This document shows, piece by piece, positions 8,908 through 17,076 of a DNA stretch of 64,000 nucleotides. Location: contig NZ_JARNTW010000017.1 in the NCBI RefSeq assembly GCF_029433105.1, positions 62,001 to 126,000 of the forward strand. The letters are read 5' to 3'. The stretch's first letter is position 1; each line of letters begins with the position of its first letter. The translations under genes and the position numbers were made by a program. The stretch comes from Runella sp. MFBS21. Lineage in GTDB: Bacteria > Bacteroidota > Bacteroidia > Cytophagales > Spirosomataceae. The notes under the pieces were generated by a model. The model was not told the origin of the DNA. It ran no database searches and worked only from the letters and a program-made list of their open reading frames with translations.

Positions 8908-10461
8908 TCAGTGAGCTGCTAGTCCTTTAAACTCTGGAATATTTCGTAGCTCAAGGCTGATTCCTCTCAAAAGGGCAGTTTCTTTGAAATTGTGGATGAT
9001 TTCAAGCACATCCAAATCAATGTTGTGAGATTTACTACCATCAATGACGACATTAGAATTTTCTGGAAGTTTGTCTAAAGTCAGTGTAATAACCCCCTTA
9101 TTAATAAACGTCACATCTTCTACCAACTGAATCGTGATTTTTTCGTTTTCTTGATGCTCCTCTTTCATCAGTAAGTACGCACGGCGGTAGTTGTTGCGCA
9201 AGATGAAAAAGATAGAAATCGCGATTCCGATAATAATTCCTTTGAGCAAATCAGTGAACAAAATAGCAACAATCGTTACCACAAAAGGAATGAACTGCTC
9301 CCAGCCTAAATCATACATGGATTTAAACAAAGATAGTTTGGCAAGTTTGTAGCCTACAATTAGTAAGACCGCAGCTAAGCAAGCTAGGGGAATTTGATTG
9401 AGCAAGTTTGCAAATCCAACTACACTGATAAACAAGAAAAGCCCGTGAATGATAGCTGATTTCTTGGTCTTTCCTCCTGAGTTGATGTTGGCCGAACTAC
9501 GTACTATAACAGCCGTAAGAGGCAATCCTCCAATCAATCCTGATATTATATTACCAAGGCCTTGTGCCTTCAATTCACGATTTGTAGGGGTGTTACGTTT
9601 ATAAGGGTCGAGCTTGTCGGCGGCTTCTACGCTGAGTAAGGATTCCAAACTTGCTACGATTGCAATCGTAATCGCCACCACATAAACTTGATAATTGGCA
9701 AGACCCGAAAAATCGGGAAGGGTAAACTGTCCCACAAACTCTTGGAGCGAATTAGCCACGGGTAGCTTTACCAAATGGTCGTTGGCAAGGGCCATTTTAG
9801 GAAAAGAAACTTTAAAAATTTGGTTTAATACAATCCCTAAAATCACCACAATAAGTGCTCCTGGTACAAACTTGAAAAAGGCGTATCTTTTCAAAAAAGG
9901 CTTGTCCCATAAAATCAAAATCAAAAGCGAGATACTTGATATGATAATGGCTCCAGGGTGCAGAAAGTTGAGGGCATTGAGGATTTCTGAAAAAGTATTT
10001 TGACCATCTACCTGTAGAAAAACGAAATCACCTTCGCTGTCTTTATCATAGCCCAAAGCGTGAGGGATTTGTTTAAAAACCAAGATAAGCCCAATTGCCG
10101 CTAGCATTCCTTTGATGACACTTGACGGGAAATAGTGCCCTATAATACCAGCCTTCAAATACCCTAAAATAACCTGTAAGATACCAGCCAATACCACGGC
10201 GGCCAAAAAAACTTCGTAGGAGCCCAGTTGTTGGATAGAGTTAAGGACAATTACTGTGAGGCCAGCAGCAGGTCCACTAACACTTAGAGGGGAGCCGCTT
10301 GCCAATGCCACCACGATTCCGCCCACTATCCCAGTAATAATCCCTGAAAAAAGTGGGGCTCCAGAGGCTAATGCAATCCCTAAACAGAGAGGCAATGCCA
10401 CCAAAAATACCACTAATCCTGCCGGTAAATCATGTTTTAAATCTTTAAGTAGGTCCTTCAT
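8908..10461 (-). CDS. SulP family anion permease, second copy
   Basis: A 517-residue SulP/SLC26 permease clearly paralogous to its downstream neighbour. It shares [55 protein letters not shown] and a C-terminal STAS domain (VIDGSKSHNIDLDVLEIIHN, about residues 455-475). It is the first gene of the inferred sulP-sulP-can operon, with 226 bp before it for a promoter. The substrate (bicarbonate rather than sulfate) is inferred from linkage to carbonic anhydrase. No sulfate-assimilation gene is nearby. Confidence 0.9.
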   Translation of the reverse strand: MKDLLKDLKHDLPAGLVVFLVALPLCLGIALASGAPLFSGIITGIVGGIVVALASGSPLSVSGPAAGLTVIVLNSIQQLGSYEVFLAAVVLAGILQVILGYLKAGIIGHYFPSSVIKGMLAAIGLILVFKQIPHALGYDKDSEGDFVFLQVDGQNTFSEILNALNFLHPGAIIISSISLLILILWDKPFLKRYAFFKFVPGALIVVILGIVLNQIFKVSFPKMALANDHLVKLPVANSLQEFVGQFTLPDFSGLANYQVYVVAITIAIVASLESLLSVEAADKLDPYKRNTPTNRELKAQGLGNIISGLIGGLPLTAVIVRSSANINSGGKTKKSAIIHGLFLFISVVGFANLLNQIPLACLAAVLLIVGYKLAKLSLFKSMYDLGWEQFIPFVVTIVAILFTDLLKGIIIGIAISIFFILRNNYRRAYLLMKEEHQENEKITIQLVEDVTFINKGVITLTLDKLPENSNVVIDGSKSHNIDLDVLEIIHNFKETALLRGISLELRNIPEFKGLAAH

Positions 10462-10687
10462 TTTTGTAGGTCTGAAATATGAAAATCTATACTAAGGGGG
10501 AGATATGAGAGTAAAAGTATGTTTAAGACCACCATACATAAGCTGTATTCAGAAAGGAGAACAATCTATAAGGTGATTGTCATTAAATCCTATTGAGATA
10601 CAATAGTTGAAGTGGTTTTAAAGCAATAATTGAAATAAAGCAGTCTATAGAGAAAAGGATGCTTTTATTTCTGTAAATCAAAAATCT

Positions 10688-11026
10688 TTAGGATTGCTCA
10701 GGAGGAGGAATACAAATAGAACTAAATGGCTCGGGGTTGAGCACTAAATAAGTGAAGTTGCTGAAAATTTCCGCTAAAGCATATACTTTGAAAATATCAT
10801 TCAGTAGAAATACAATCTCATCGTCCCATTCGCTATCTTCTTCGTTGGTCTCTTCACTGGTTTCTTCGTCGGTAGGGAAGTCGCAATCTGAAGTAGGGCA
10901 GGAGCTTTTTGTTTGATTTTCGGTAGAGAGTACCTTCTTACCTCCGCTTGCCAGAGGTTTAAGCGTTGTCATTAACCCTATCAGGAGACTAAAAAATAGC
11001 AATATGACGATTTTGGCGTAATGCAT
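10688..11026 (-). CDS. small secreted or membrane-anchored acidic protein, unknown
   Basis: A 112-residue protein that I start at MHYAKIVILLFFSLLIGL, which gives a clear signal or anchor segment. The mature part is very acidic, with a Glu/Asp/Thr-rich stretch (DEETSEETNEEDSEWDDEI) after a short Cys-containing segment CPTSDC. The C-terminus has a hydrophobic patch and ends PFSSICIPPPEQS. I do not recognise a family. It is on the same strand as and upstream of the two tandem SulP genes, with 226 bp between. Co-regulation is possible, but there is no evidence of function. Confidence 0.65.
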   Translation of the reverse strand: MHYAKIVILLFFSLLIGLMTTLKPLASGGKKVLSTENQTKSSCPTSDCDFPTDEETSEETNEEDSEWDDEIVFLLNDIFKVYALAEIFSNFTYLVLNPEPFSSICIPPPEQS

Positions 11027-11176
11027 TGATTGGTCTGACGTGACTTTAAGAATCAACTACAACTTTTAGTAATATGCAAAAATGATACTATATTTTCTAA
11101 TTCCCAACAAATTTTTTATTGCAAAACCTTAAATAGTCAGCACAATGCTTGGGGGAAGAAGAGGTAGGAAATAGAC

Positions 11177-11914
11177 TTATATCGTTTTTAGTTCTTTTTC
11201 GATGGCCGCTTTTGAGCTTTCTACTATCTCTTCGAGCGTTTTCCCTTTGGGTTCAATGGCAGGAAGCACTACCCACGATAATCTCTCAAAACTGCTAAGG
11301 GGAAAAATACCTTTGGGGTTTAGTTTAGCGGTATTTTTGATGGCGATAGGCACTACCAATGCACTTGGAGCTCTTTTAATAAGCACTCCTACACCACCTG
11401 TGGCAAAGGTTTTGAGTTCACCCGTACGAGAGCGAGTTCCTTCAGGAAAGATGGCTGCCGAAAACTTTGTTTCCTCAATTAGCTTTCCTAGTCTAGCAAT
11501 CTCCATGATAGCTTGTTTACCATCTTTGCGGTCGATGAGGGCAGCACCACTTTTGCGGAGATTATAAGAAATACTCGGAATCCCTTTTGATAGCTCTATT
11601 TTGGAGACGAAAAGGGGATAGTTTTTACGTAAATACCAAATCATTCCTACAATATCAAACATACTCTGGTGATTGGCAATAAAAATAATAGGGCGGTCGG
11701 TAGGAAGTGGAGCTTTAGAAACAAATTGGAGGCGAGTGCCCACTATCCATAAGCCGTGCAAGAGAGAGCCATTGAGCAGGTGAACGGATTTTTGATGAAT
11801 TTTACGACTAAAAAAATTGAAACAAATCACCTGAATCAAGTGAAATACTAACAACGTAAGCCCAAAGTATAGCAAGTATATGGCACTAAGAATGTAATCC
11901 AGAATTTTTTTCAT
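11177..11914 (-). CDS. plsC: 1-acyl-sn-glycerol-3-phosphate acyltransferase
   Basis: A 245-residue PlsC-type acyltransferase that would convert lysophosphatidic acid to phosphatidic acid at the inner membrane. An N-terminal hydrophobic region (residues 5-35) precedes the catalytic motif NHQSMFDI (H and D of the HX4D box, near residue 83). The glycerophosphate-binding motif FPEGTRSR follows near residue 158, and a late VPIAIKNT motif is also present. Length is normal. It diverges from an acyl-ACP desaturase gene, so the two together serve membrane lipid synthesis. The family also contains related O-acyltransferases, so the exact acceptor is assigned by similarity only. Confidence 0.88.
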   Translation of the reverse strand: MKKILDYILSAIYLLYFGLTLLVFHLIQVICFNFFSRKIHQKSVHLLNGSLLHGLWIVGTRLQFVSKAPLPTDRPIIFIANHQSMFDIVGMIWYLRKNYPLFVSKIELSKGIPSISYNLRKSGAALIDRKDGKQAIMEIARLGKLIEETKFSAAIFPEGTRSRTGELKTFATGGVGVLIKRAPSALVVPIAIKNTAKLNPKGIFPLSSFERLSWVVLPAIEPKGKTLEEIVESSKAAIEKELKTI

Positions 11915-12048
11915 GTAATTGTGGCAAAAAATCTTTTCGGGTCAAAATTAATCAAACATTCCTAAAACACCTTAGCAATCATTTTTTTTGAAATTATGCG
12001 TACCTTCGGCAAAATTTCGTTATATTCTATTTAACCGATTGATATTTT

Positions 12049-13029
12049 ATGCAACTTCCTTCCACCCGTATAGAGGTTATGAAGTTCATTGGTCAGAAGA
12101 TTGATTCAATCTTTGATGAATTTCTCAAACCCATCGAAAATATTTGGCAACCTGCTGACTTTTTGCCAGATGCCACTAGCGAAAATTTTTTGGATGATGT
12201 CAAACTCCTCCAAGAAGCCGCCCGCGAGCTACCCTATGATTATATGGCTGTGTTGGTGGGAGATGCTATTACTGAAGAAGCATTGCCTACCTACGAATCT
12301 TGGTTGATGACCGTAGAAGGAGTAAATCAGCAAGACCCTAATCAAGGCTGGACAAAGTGGGTGCGCGCTTGGACTGCCGAAGAAAACCGTCATGGCGATT
12401 TGTTGAACAAATACCTCTACTTGTCGGGGCGCATCAATATGCGTGCTATGGAGGTATCGACTCAGTACCTTATTGCGGATGGATTTGATATCCAAACAGG
12501 TACAGACCCTTATCGCAATTTTGTTTATACGTCTTTTCAAGAGCTTGCTACCAATATTTCGCATCGGCGTACGGCTACGTTGGCCAAGCAATATGGCAAT
12601 GCGCTTTTATCCAAAATGTGTGGGGTGATTGCAGCCGATGAGATGCGTCATGCCAAGGCTTATAAAGCTTTTGTAGAGCGTATTTTTGAGGTAGATCCTT
12701 CAGAGATGATGCTCGCTTTTGAAGATATGATGCGTAAAAAGATTGTAATGCCTGCTCATTTTTTGCGTGAAACGGGTGTAAAATTGAGCGAAACATTTAG
12801 TCATTATTCAGATGCTGCGCAACGAATCGGAGTATATACTACGTATGATTATATCGAAATCATGGAGTCGTTGTTGGAAGAGTGGAAAATCGATAAAATA
12901 AGTGGGCTCAATGAAGCGGGAGAGCGTGCTAGAGATTATATGATGGCACTTCCGGCTCGTTTGAGAAGAGTCGCCGAGCGTACCAAAATTCCAGATTTGA
13001 ATTACAATTTTAGTTGGATTGCTACCTAA
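12049..13029 (+). CDS. acyl-ACP desaturase (ferritin-like diiron, FA_desaturase_2)
   Basis: A 326-residue soluble stearoyl-ACP delta-9 desaturase homologue that introduces a cis double bond into acyl-ACP using O2 and reduced ferredoxin. The diiron ligands are visible: E76, the EENRH box (E112 and H115), E165 in SFQELA, and the second box DEMRH (E198, H201). The start at MQLPSTRIEV is preceded by an AT-rich leader, with a possible -7 box TACCTTCG at 12001-12008. It diverges from a plsC gene and probably tunes membrane fluidity. It converges on a SulP gene across a very strong terminator hairpin. Confidence 0.9.
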   Translation: MQLPSTRIEVMKFIGQKIDSIFDEFLKPIENIWQPADFLPDATSENFLDDVKLLQEAARELPYDYMAVLVGDAITEEALPTYESWLMTVEGVNQQDPNQGWTKWVRAWTAEENRHGDLLNKYLYLSGRINMRAMEVSTQYLIADGFDIQTGTDPYRNFVYTSFQELATNISHRRTATLAKQYGNALLSKMCGVIAADEMRHAKAYKAFVERIFEVDPSEMMLAFEDMMRKKIVMPAHFLRETGVKLSETFSHYSDAAQRIGVYTTYDYIEIMESLLEEWKIDKISGLNEAGERARDYMMALPARLRRVAERTKIPDLNYNFSWIAT

Positions 13030-13056
13030 AAGTAGGTTTGCTATCCCGTTTATACA

Positions 13057-13107
13057 TTCCAAAGCACAAAAAAAGCAGTGATTCACTGCTTTTTTTGTGC
13101 TTTGGAA
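13057..13107. terminator. bidirectional terminator, 24-bp perfect stem
   Basis: An inverted repeat with a 24-bp uninterrupted stem and a 3-nt loop (centre at 13081-13083) lies between the convergent desaturase and SulP genes. It includes an A7/T7 tract in the stem, so it can serve either strand. Confidence 0.9.
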
Positions 13108-13120
13108 ACTTTTAAAAACT

Positions 13121-14743
13121 TTAAGCTATTTCTACTCTACTTTTACGAAGGTGCTTTGGCAAACGTCGTGCGGCCAAAGGATGCTCCGAAAGTGCCTCGT
13201 GTTTATCTAAACCTCGGAAAGTCAATACACCTCCTGCAGCTTCAAAATCTTTTCTAAAGTTGTTGAGATTGTCGGCTACTGTATGATCTACGTAAGTTGC
13301 TTTTGAGAAATCAATCACCAATGAACTACCCGCAGGAACTTGAGCGATAATCTTTTTGAGTTTAAGGTAATTGGCAAAAACGGCGGCATTGTTTACATTC
13401 AACTGATACACTCCTACTTCTTTTTCGGTAAGATCAAAACGTGACTTTAAAATGTCGCTGATTTTGACTCCAAAAGCTATTTGAATGATGAACTTGGTAA
13501 TAATACCGGCGGCAATCCCTACCAATAAATCGGTAGCTAAGGTAGTAATAATAGTAATAAGGAAGATAGTAAGCTGCTCTTTACCAATGTGGTAGATGTG
13601 CGCAAACTCCCGAGGAGAAGCCAACCGAAACCCTACAAAAATTAACATGGCTGCTAATGAGGCTACTGGCACCATTTTGATGACAGGTACAAGCAATACA
13701 ACAAACAAAAGTAAAAAAACACCGTGGAAGAAATTGGCCCATCGGCTTTTGGCGCCATTGTTGATATTGGCCGAGCTACGTGCTACTTCCGAAATCATAG
13801 GTAAGCCTCCCAACAATCCCGCAATAACGTTACCGATTCCTACGGCTGTAATATCCTGACTTAAGTTTGACTTGCGTTTTTCGGGATCAATCAAATCGAT
13901 GGCACGGCCAGTGAGAAGTGACTCTAAACTTCCGATGAGGACAAACATCAAAAGGTATTTCAAAAATATCGGTAATAGGGTAGAATCTGTAAGCCCCGCA
14001 AAATCGGCGTTGAAGCTAAAAGAAAAATCGCCTGGATTAACGAGTGGCTTAAGATTTTTGTAAGAAGGTTCAGTCAAGTGAAAATACTGTCCTAGCAACA
14101 CACCCACTACCAATACAATCAAAGCAGGGGGGACTTTTTTGAGGGCTTTAATATTAAGATACTGCCATCCAAACATAATAAAAAGACTTACACCGCCAAT
14201 AATCGCAATATGATACTCCATATGTGCGAGACTGTGAGGAACCATTTCGAGCAGTTCGAGGGGCTCTTTGCCCTTCATTTCGGCAGGTGCTGTACCTACG
14301 GCTAGGTGGAGCTGCTTCGACATAATAATGATTCCAATCGCGGCTAACATGCCATGAACGGCAGAAAGCGGAACGAAATCTACAAACTTGGCTACTTTTA
14401 ATAACCCTAATAGAACTTGTATTAGCCCAGCGACTACGATTACGCCCAGCGCAAGTTTCCAGCCGTGCTCCATGTCTCCTTTGCCTAGCTCATCTACAGC
14501 TCCTGCTACAATCACTATCAACCCTGCTGCGGGGCCTTTGATGGTGAGTTCCGAGCCAGCAAAAAAAGCAACCACCATACCTCCAACGATAGCGGTCATT
14601 ACGCCCATAATAGGAGGGAAGTTACTAGCTCCTGCAATGCCTAAGCACAGCGGGAGAGCAATCAAAGAAACTAAGAAGCCAGAGAGGAGGTCGGTGCTCC
14701 AATGGTGCGATAAGCTACTAAAAATACTTTGCTTTGATCTCAT
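13121..14743 (-). CDS. SulP family anion permease, third copy, next to a two-component system
   Basis: A 540-residue SulP/SLC26 permease that I start at MRSKQSIF. It has [40 protein letters not shown] and ITAVGIGNVIAGLLGGLPMI. A C-terminal STAS domain (SSLVIDFSKATYVDHTVADN, about residues 455-475) is followed by a basic tail RRLPKHLRKSRVE. It is more divergent than the tandem pair at 7.3-10.5 kb. It lies 87 bp downstream of a histidine kinase gene on the same strand. That gap holds five 11-bp-phased TTAA half-sites and a possible -7 box, so expression is probably set by the adjoining response regulator. The substrate may be bicarbonate or sulfate. Confidence 0.9.
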   Translation of the reverse strand: MRSKQSIFSSLSHHWSTDLLSGFLVSLIALPLCLGIAGASNFPPIMGVMTAIVGGMVVAFFAGSELTIKGPAAGLIVIVAGAVDELGKGDMEHGWKLALGVIVVAGLIQVLLGLLKVAKFVDFVPLSAVHGMLAAIGIIIMSKQLHLAVGTAPAEMKGKEPLELLEMVPHSLAHMEYHIAIIGGVSLFIMFGWQYLNIKALKKVPPALIVLVVGVLLGQYFHLTEPSYKNLKPLVNPGDFSFSFNADFAGLTDSTLLPIFLKYLLMFVLIGSLESLLTGRAIDLIDPEKRKSNLSQDITAVGIGNVIAGLLGGLPMISEVARSSANINNGAKSRWANFFHGVFLLLFVVLLVPVIKMVPVASLAAMLIFVGFRLASPREFAHIYHIGKEQLTIFLITIITTLATDLLVGIAAGIITKFIIQIAFGVKISDILKSRFDLTEKEVGVYQLNVNNAAVFANYLKLKKIIAQVPAGSSLVIDFSKATYVDHTVADNLNNFRKDFEAAGGVLTFRGLDKHEALSEHPLAARRLPKHLRKSRVEIA

Positions 14744-14764
14744 AACAACAATTGTGTAGAAGTA

Positions 14765-14772
14765 GAAATTTA
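14765..14772 (-). promoter_or_regulatory. candidate -7 box for the third SulP gene
   Basis: On the minus strand this reads TAAATTTC, one base from the Bacteroidota -7 consensus TAnnTTTG, 21 nt upstream of the SulP start codon. The expected -33 position (about 14791-14794) falls inside the phased TTAA array and lacks a TTG, as is common at activator-dependent promoters. Confidence 0.35.
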
Positions 14773-14785
14773 ACAGCACAAAAGT

Positions 14786-14835
14786 GTTAAGAGCCCATTA
14801 AACCCTCATTAAGGGCAGATTAAAAGGAAATTAAA
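14786..14835 (-). promoter_or_regulatory. five 11-bp-phased TTTAAY half-sites, probable OmpR/PhoB-type operator
   Basis: On the plus strand (G/A)TTAA begins at 14786, 14797, 14808, 14819 and 14830, exactly 11 bp apart each time. Read in the direction of the SulP gene the sites are TTTAAT, TTTAAT, CTTAAT, TTTAAT and CTTAAC with 5-bp spacers. Direct repeats at 11-bp spacing are how OmpR/PhoB-family response regulators bind. A regulator of that family is encoded just upstream in the same gene set. The array overlaps the kinase stop codon and ends close to the expected -33 position of the SulP promoter. Confidence 0.6.
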
Positions 14836-16195
14836 ATGGAATCGTAACCACAAACTGACTCCCCAATCCTATTTGCGAAAAAACCCAAATCCGACCGTTG
14901 TGAAGTTCGATGATACGTCGAGTAAGAGCAAGCCCCACTCCATAGCCTTTGACATACTGAGTGGAGTTGGCGCGATAAAAAGGCTCGAAGATATGAGGTA
15001 AATCGGCTTCCGAAATACCAACGCCTCGGTCGCTAAATGAAATCCTGATATGATCTTCTTGGGCGCGAAGTGTCAAACTAACGTGATGGTCAGGAGAATA
15101 TTTACAGCCATTTTCCATAAGGTTTAGGAAGGCTGTTTGTAGAAGAGCCGAATCTCCTTTGATTTGTAGCAAAGCTTCTTCTTCTGGAAATTCCTCAAAT
15201 TCAATCTGAATATCATAATCTGGACAGTGATGTATCAAAATATCGCGTGTTTGCCAAAGAAGATCATCTACTCTAAGTTCTGAAAAATGATTCTGTGAGA
15301 CTTCATCATTGAGGCGAGCCAATTCTAAGAGCCCATTTACCAAGTCGCGCATTTTTTTTACTTCGTCGATCGTTTCCTTTATGGTCTCTTGGTATTCTTC
15401 AATCGTACGTTTTTGGAGTAGTGATACTTCCAGCTGCCCCATCATGATAGCCAAAGGGGTACGTAGTTCGTGGGAAGCATGAGAGACAAAACTTTTTTGG
15501 GAACTAAAAGCATCTTCCAGACGACTCAAGAGATCATTGAATGTCGCCGCCAGTTGGGCAAGTTCATCGTTTTGTCGCCCTATTTTAAGGCGTTCGTGGA
15601 TATTACGGGCGGAGATATTTTTTACTTGTTCGATGATATCCGAGACAGGCCGTAGGGCATCGCTCGAAAACAACCAGCCCGCTAGTACTACCATTAGTAA
15701 ACTTACGGCCCAGCCAGTGATAAGGATAGTTCGGAGACGTTCGAGAATACTAATGCCGTACTTATCTATAGCATAAGCTACTACCACCAAGACTTGCTTT
15801 TTCTGGTCGATGTACCTTACTCCTACGATTTCTTTGTCGCCATCTCTTAGACTTACATCCTTACCTTGCCTTACTTGATTCAAAAAATTAGCATTGATAT
15901 GATAAGGTTCTTCGCCACTATCATACACCACGTGATTGTGGGCATCATACACCGTAATCTCCTCTTTGTACATCGTGGTGAGGTCATTGCGGCTAATATC
16001 GTGTAATAGCTCTTCGGTGATGCCCCCTACATCTTCAAAAAGACGAACTGTAGTGAGCGCCTTGTCACGAAGGCGTTTTTTAAACTCCTGTTCTCGGTAC
16101 TGATTGTATAAATAATAGACTGAAAAAGAAAATACCAGCATAATTGACGCGACCAAAAGAGCGAAAAGCAAAGTAAGGCGGACGCGGATATTCAT
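14831..16195 (-). CDS. membrane sensor histidine kinase (HAMP-HisKA-HATPase)
   Basis: A 454-residue sensor kinase with two membrane segments (about residues 8-29 and 157-176) enclosing a periplasmic sensing region of roughly 125 residues. A HAMP linker follows (residues about 178-230), then the HisKA domain with the phospho-acceptor H242 in SHASHELRTPLA. The ATPase domain has the N box at N362 (LMENGCKYS), G1 DRGVGI near 389-394 and G2 GYGVGLAL near 418. The response regulator gene ends 21 bp upstream on the same strand, so they are a cognate pair. A SulP transporter gene follows. The signal is unknown, and an inorganic anion or envelope cue is a guess from linkage. Confidence 0.93.
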   Translation of the reverse strand: MNIRVRLTLLFALLVASIMLVFSFSVYYLYNQYREQEFKKRLRDKALTTVRLFEDVGGITEELLHDISRNDLTTMYKEEITVYDAHNHVVYDSGEEPYHINANFLNQVRQGKDVSLRDGDKEIVGVRYIDQKKQVLVVVAYAIDKYGISILERLRTILITGWAVSLLMVVLAGWLFSSDALRPVSDIIEQVKNISARNIHERLKIGRQNDELAQLAATFNDLLSRLEDAFSSQKSFVSHASHELRTPLAIMMGQLEVSLLQKRTIEEYQETIKETIDEVKKMRDLVNGLLELARLNDEVSQNHFSELRVDDLLWQTRDILIHHCPDYDIQIEFEEFPEEEALLQIKGDSALLQTAFLNLMENGCKYSPDHHVSLTLRAQEDHIRISFSDRGVGISEADLPHIFEPFYRANSTQYVKGYGVGLALTRRIIELHNGRIWVFSQIGLGSQFVVTIPF

Positions 16196-16216
16196 CTCAG
16201 GAGTAAGAAGTTTAAC

Positions 16217-16894
16217 CTAAAATTCTTTCATAATATAACCCATGCCTACTACCGTATGGATAAGCTTATGTTCAAATTCTTTATCTATTTTTTTTCGAAG
16301 AAAATTCACATATACATCTATGGTATTAGTACCAGTATCAAAGTGAATATCCCAGACTTTTTCGGCAATGTCTACCCTTGATACGACTCTCCCTTTATTA
16401 CGAATAAAATATTCAAGAAGACCGAATTCTTTGGCTGTAAGCTCAATTCGATTTCCCCCACGCCGGGCAATACGTTCGTTGAGGTCTAGTTCTAAATCCG
16501 CGATTTTTAGGACGTTACTGGTCGGTCCACTTTCCGAATTACGTTTTTGTAAGGCTCTTAGCCTGATAATTAATTCCTGGAATTCAAAGGGTTTTACAAG
16601 ATAATCATCCGCTCCTGCATCGAAGCCTGAGATTTTATCATTGAGCGTGCCAAGAGCCGTAAGCATGAGTATAGGAGTGCGGAGATTTTCGCGACGCAGA
16701 AGATTCGCCAATTCAAAACCATTGATTTTGGGGAGGTTTACATCCAACACAATTACATCGTAAGAATTAGATAAAGCCAAGCTGCTGCCCATTTGTCCAT
16801 CAAAAGCCACATCTACTTCCCAAGATTGTTCTTCGAGACCTTTTTTGACAAACGCCGCTAATTTGGGTTCGTCTTCAACAATTAAAACTTTCAT
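16217..16894 (-). CDS. OmpR-family response regulator
   Basis: A 225-residue response regulator. The receiver domain has D8, phospho-acceptor D51 (VIVLDVNLP), T79 and K101 (YLVKPFEF), all in the canonical places. The C-terminal winged helix (about residues 130-223) ends in the typical NTIDVYVNFLRKKID and VVGMGYIM. It is the first gene of the regulator-kinase-SulP set and probably binds the 11-bp-phased TTAA repeats at 14786-14835, and possibly 16978-16994. Autoregulation is likely but not shown. Confidence 0.94.
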   Translation of the reverse strand: MKVLIVEDEPKLAAFVKKGLEEQSWEVDVAFDGQMGSSLALSNSYDVIVLDVNLPKINGFELANLLRRENLRTPILMLTALGTLNDKISGFDAGADDYLVKPFEFQELIIRLRALQKRNSESGPTSNVLKIADLELDLNERIARRGGNRIELTAKEFGLLEYFIRNKGRVVSRVDIAEKVWDIHFDTGTNTIDVYVNFLRKKIDKEFEHKLIHTVVGMGYIMKEF

Positions 16895-16977
16895 ATCCAG
16901 TCGAATAGCTAAGTGTAGGAGCGATTTGGCTTCAATTTTAAAAATAAGAATTTTTTCAGAAAAATTTGCCTGAGAAT

Positions 16978-16994
16978 TTTAACTAGGTTTTAAT
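16978..16994 (+). promoter_or_regulatory. two TTTAAY half-sites, 11 bp apart, upstream of the esterase gene
   Basis: TTTAAC at 16978-16983 and TTTAAT at 16989-16994 match the half-site, spacing and transcription-relative orientation of the five-site array in front of the third SulP gene. They lie about 83 bp upstream of the esterase ATG, and the response regulator gene is divergent. With only two sites in AT-rich DNA, chance is a real alternative. Confidence 0.35.
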
Positions 16995-17076
16995 AGATAA
17001 GCTTTTCGTCGAGGCTATGTTATCACTTGGAACGAACTATGCGTGTGGATATGTTTGTGAAAAAACATACAATTAT

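Noticed and set aside
14744-14830. TTAACA...TGTTAA as a terminator between the kinase and SulP genes
   Set aside because: The stem is only 6 bp with no following T-run in the right orientation. The phased repeats explain the region better.
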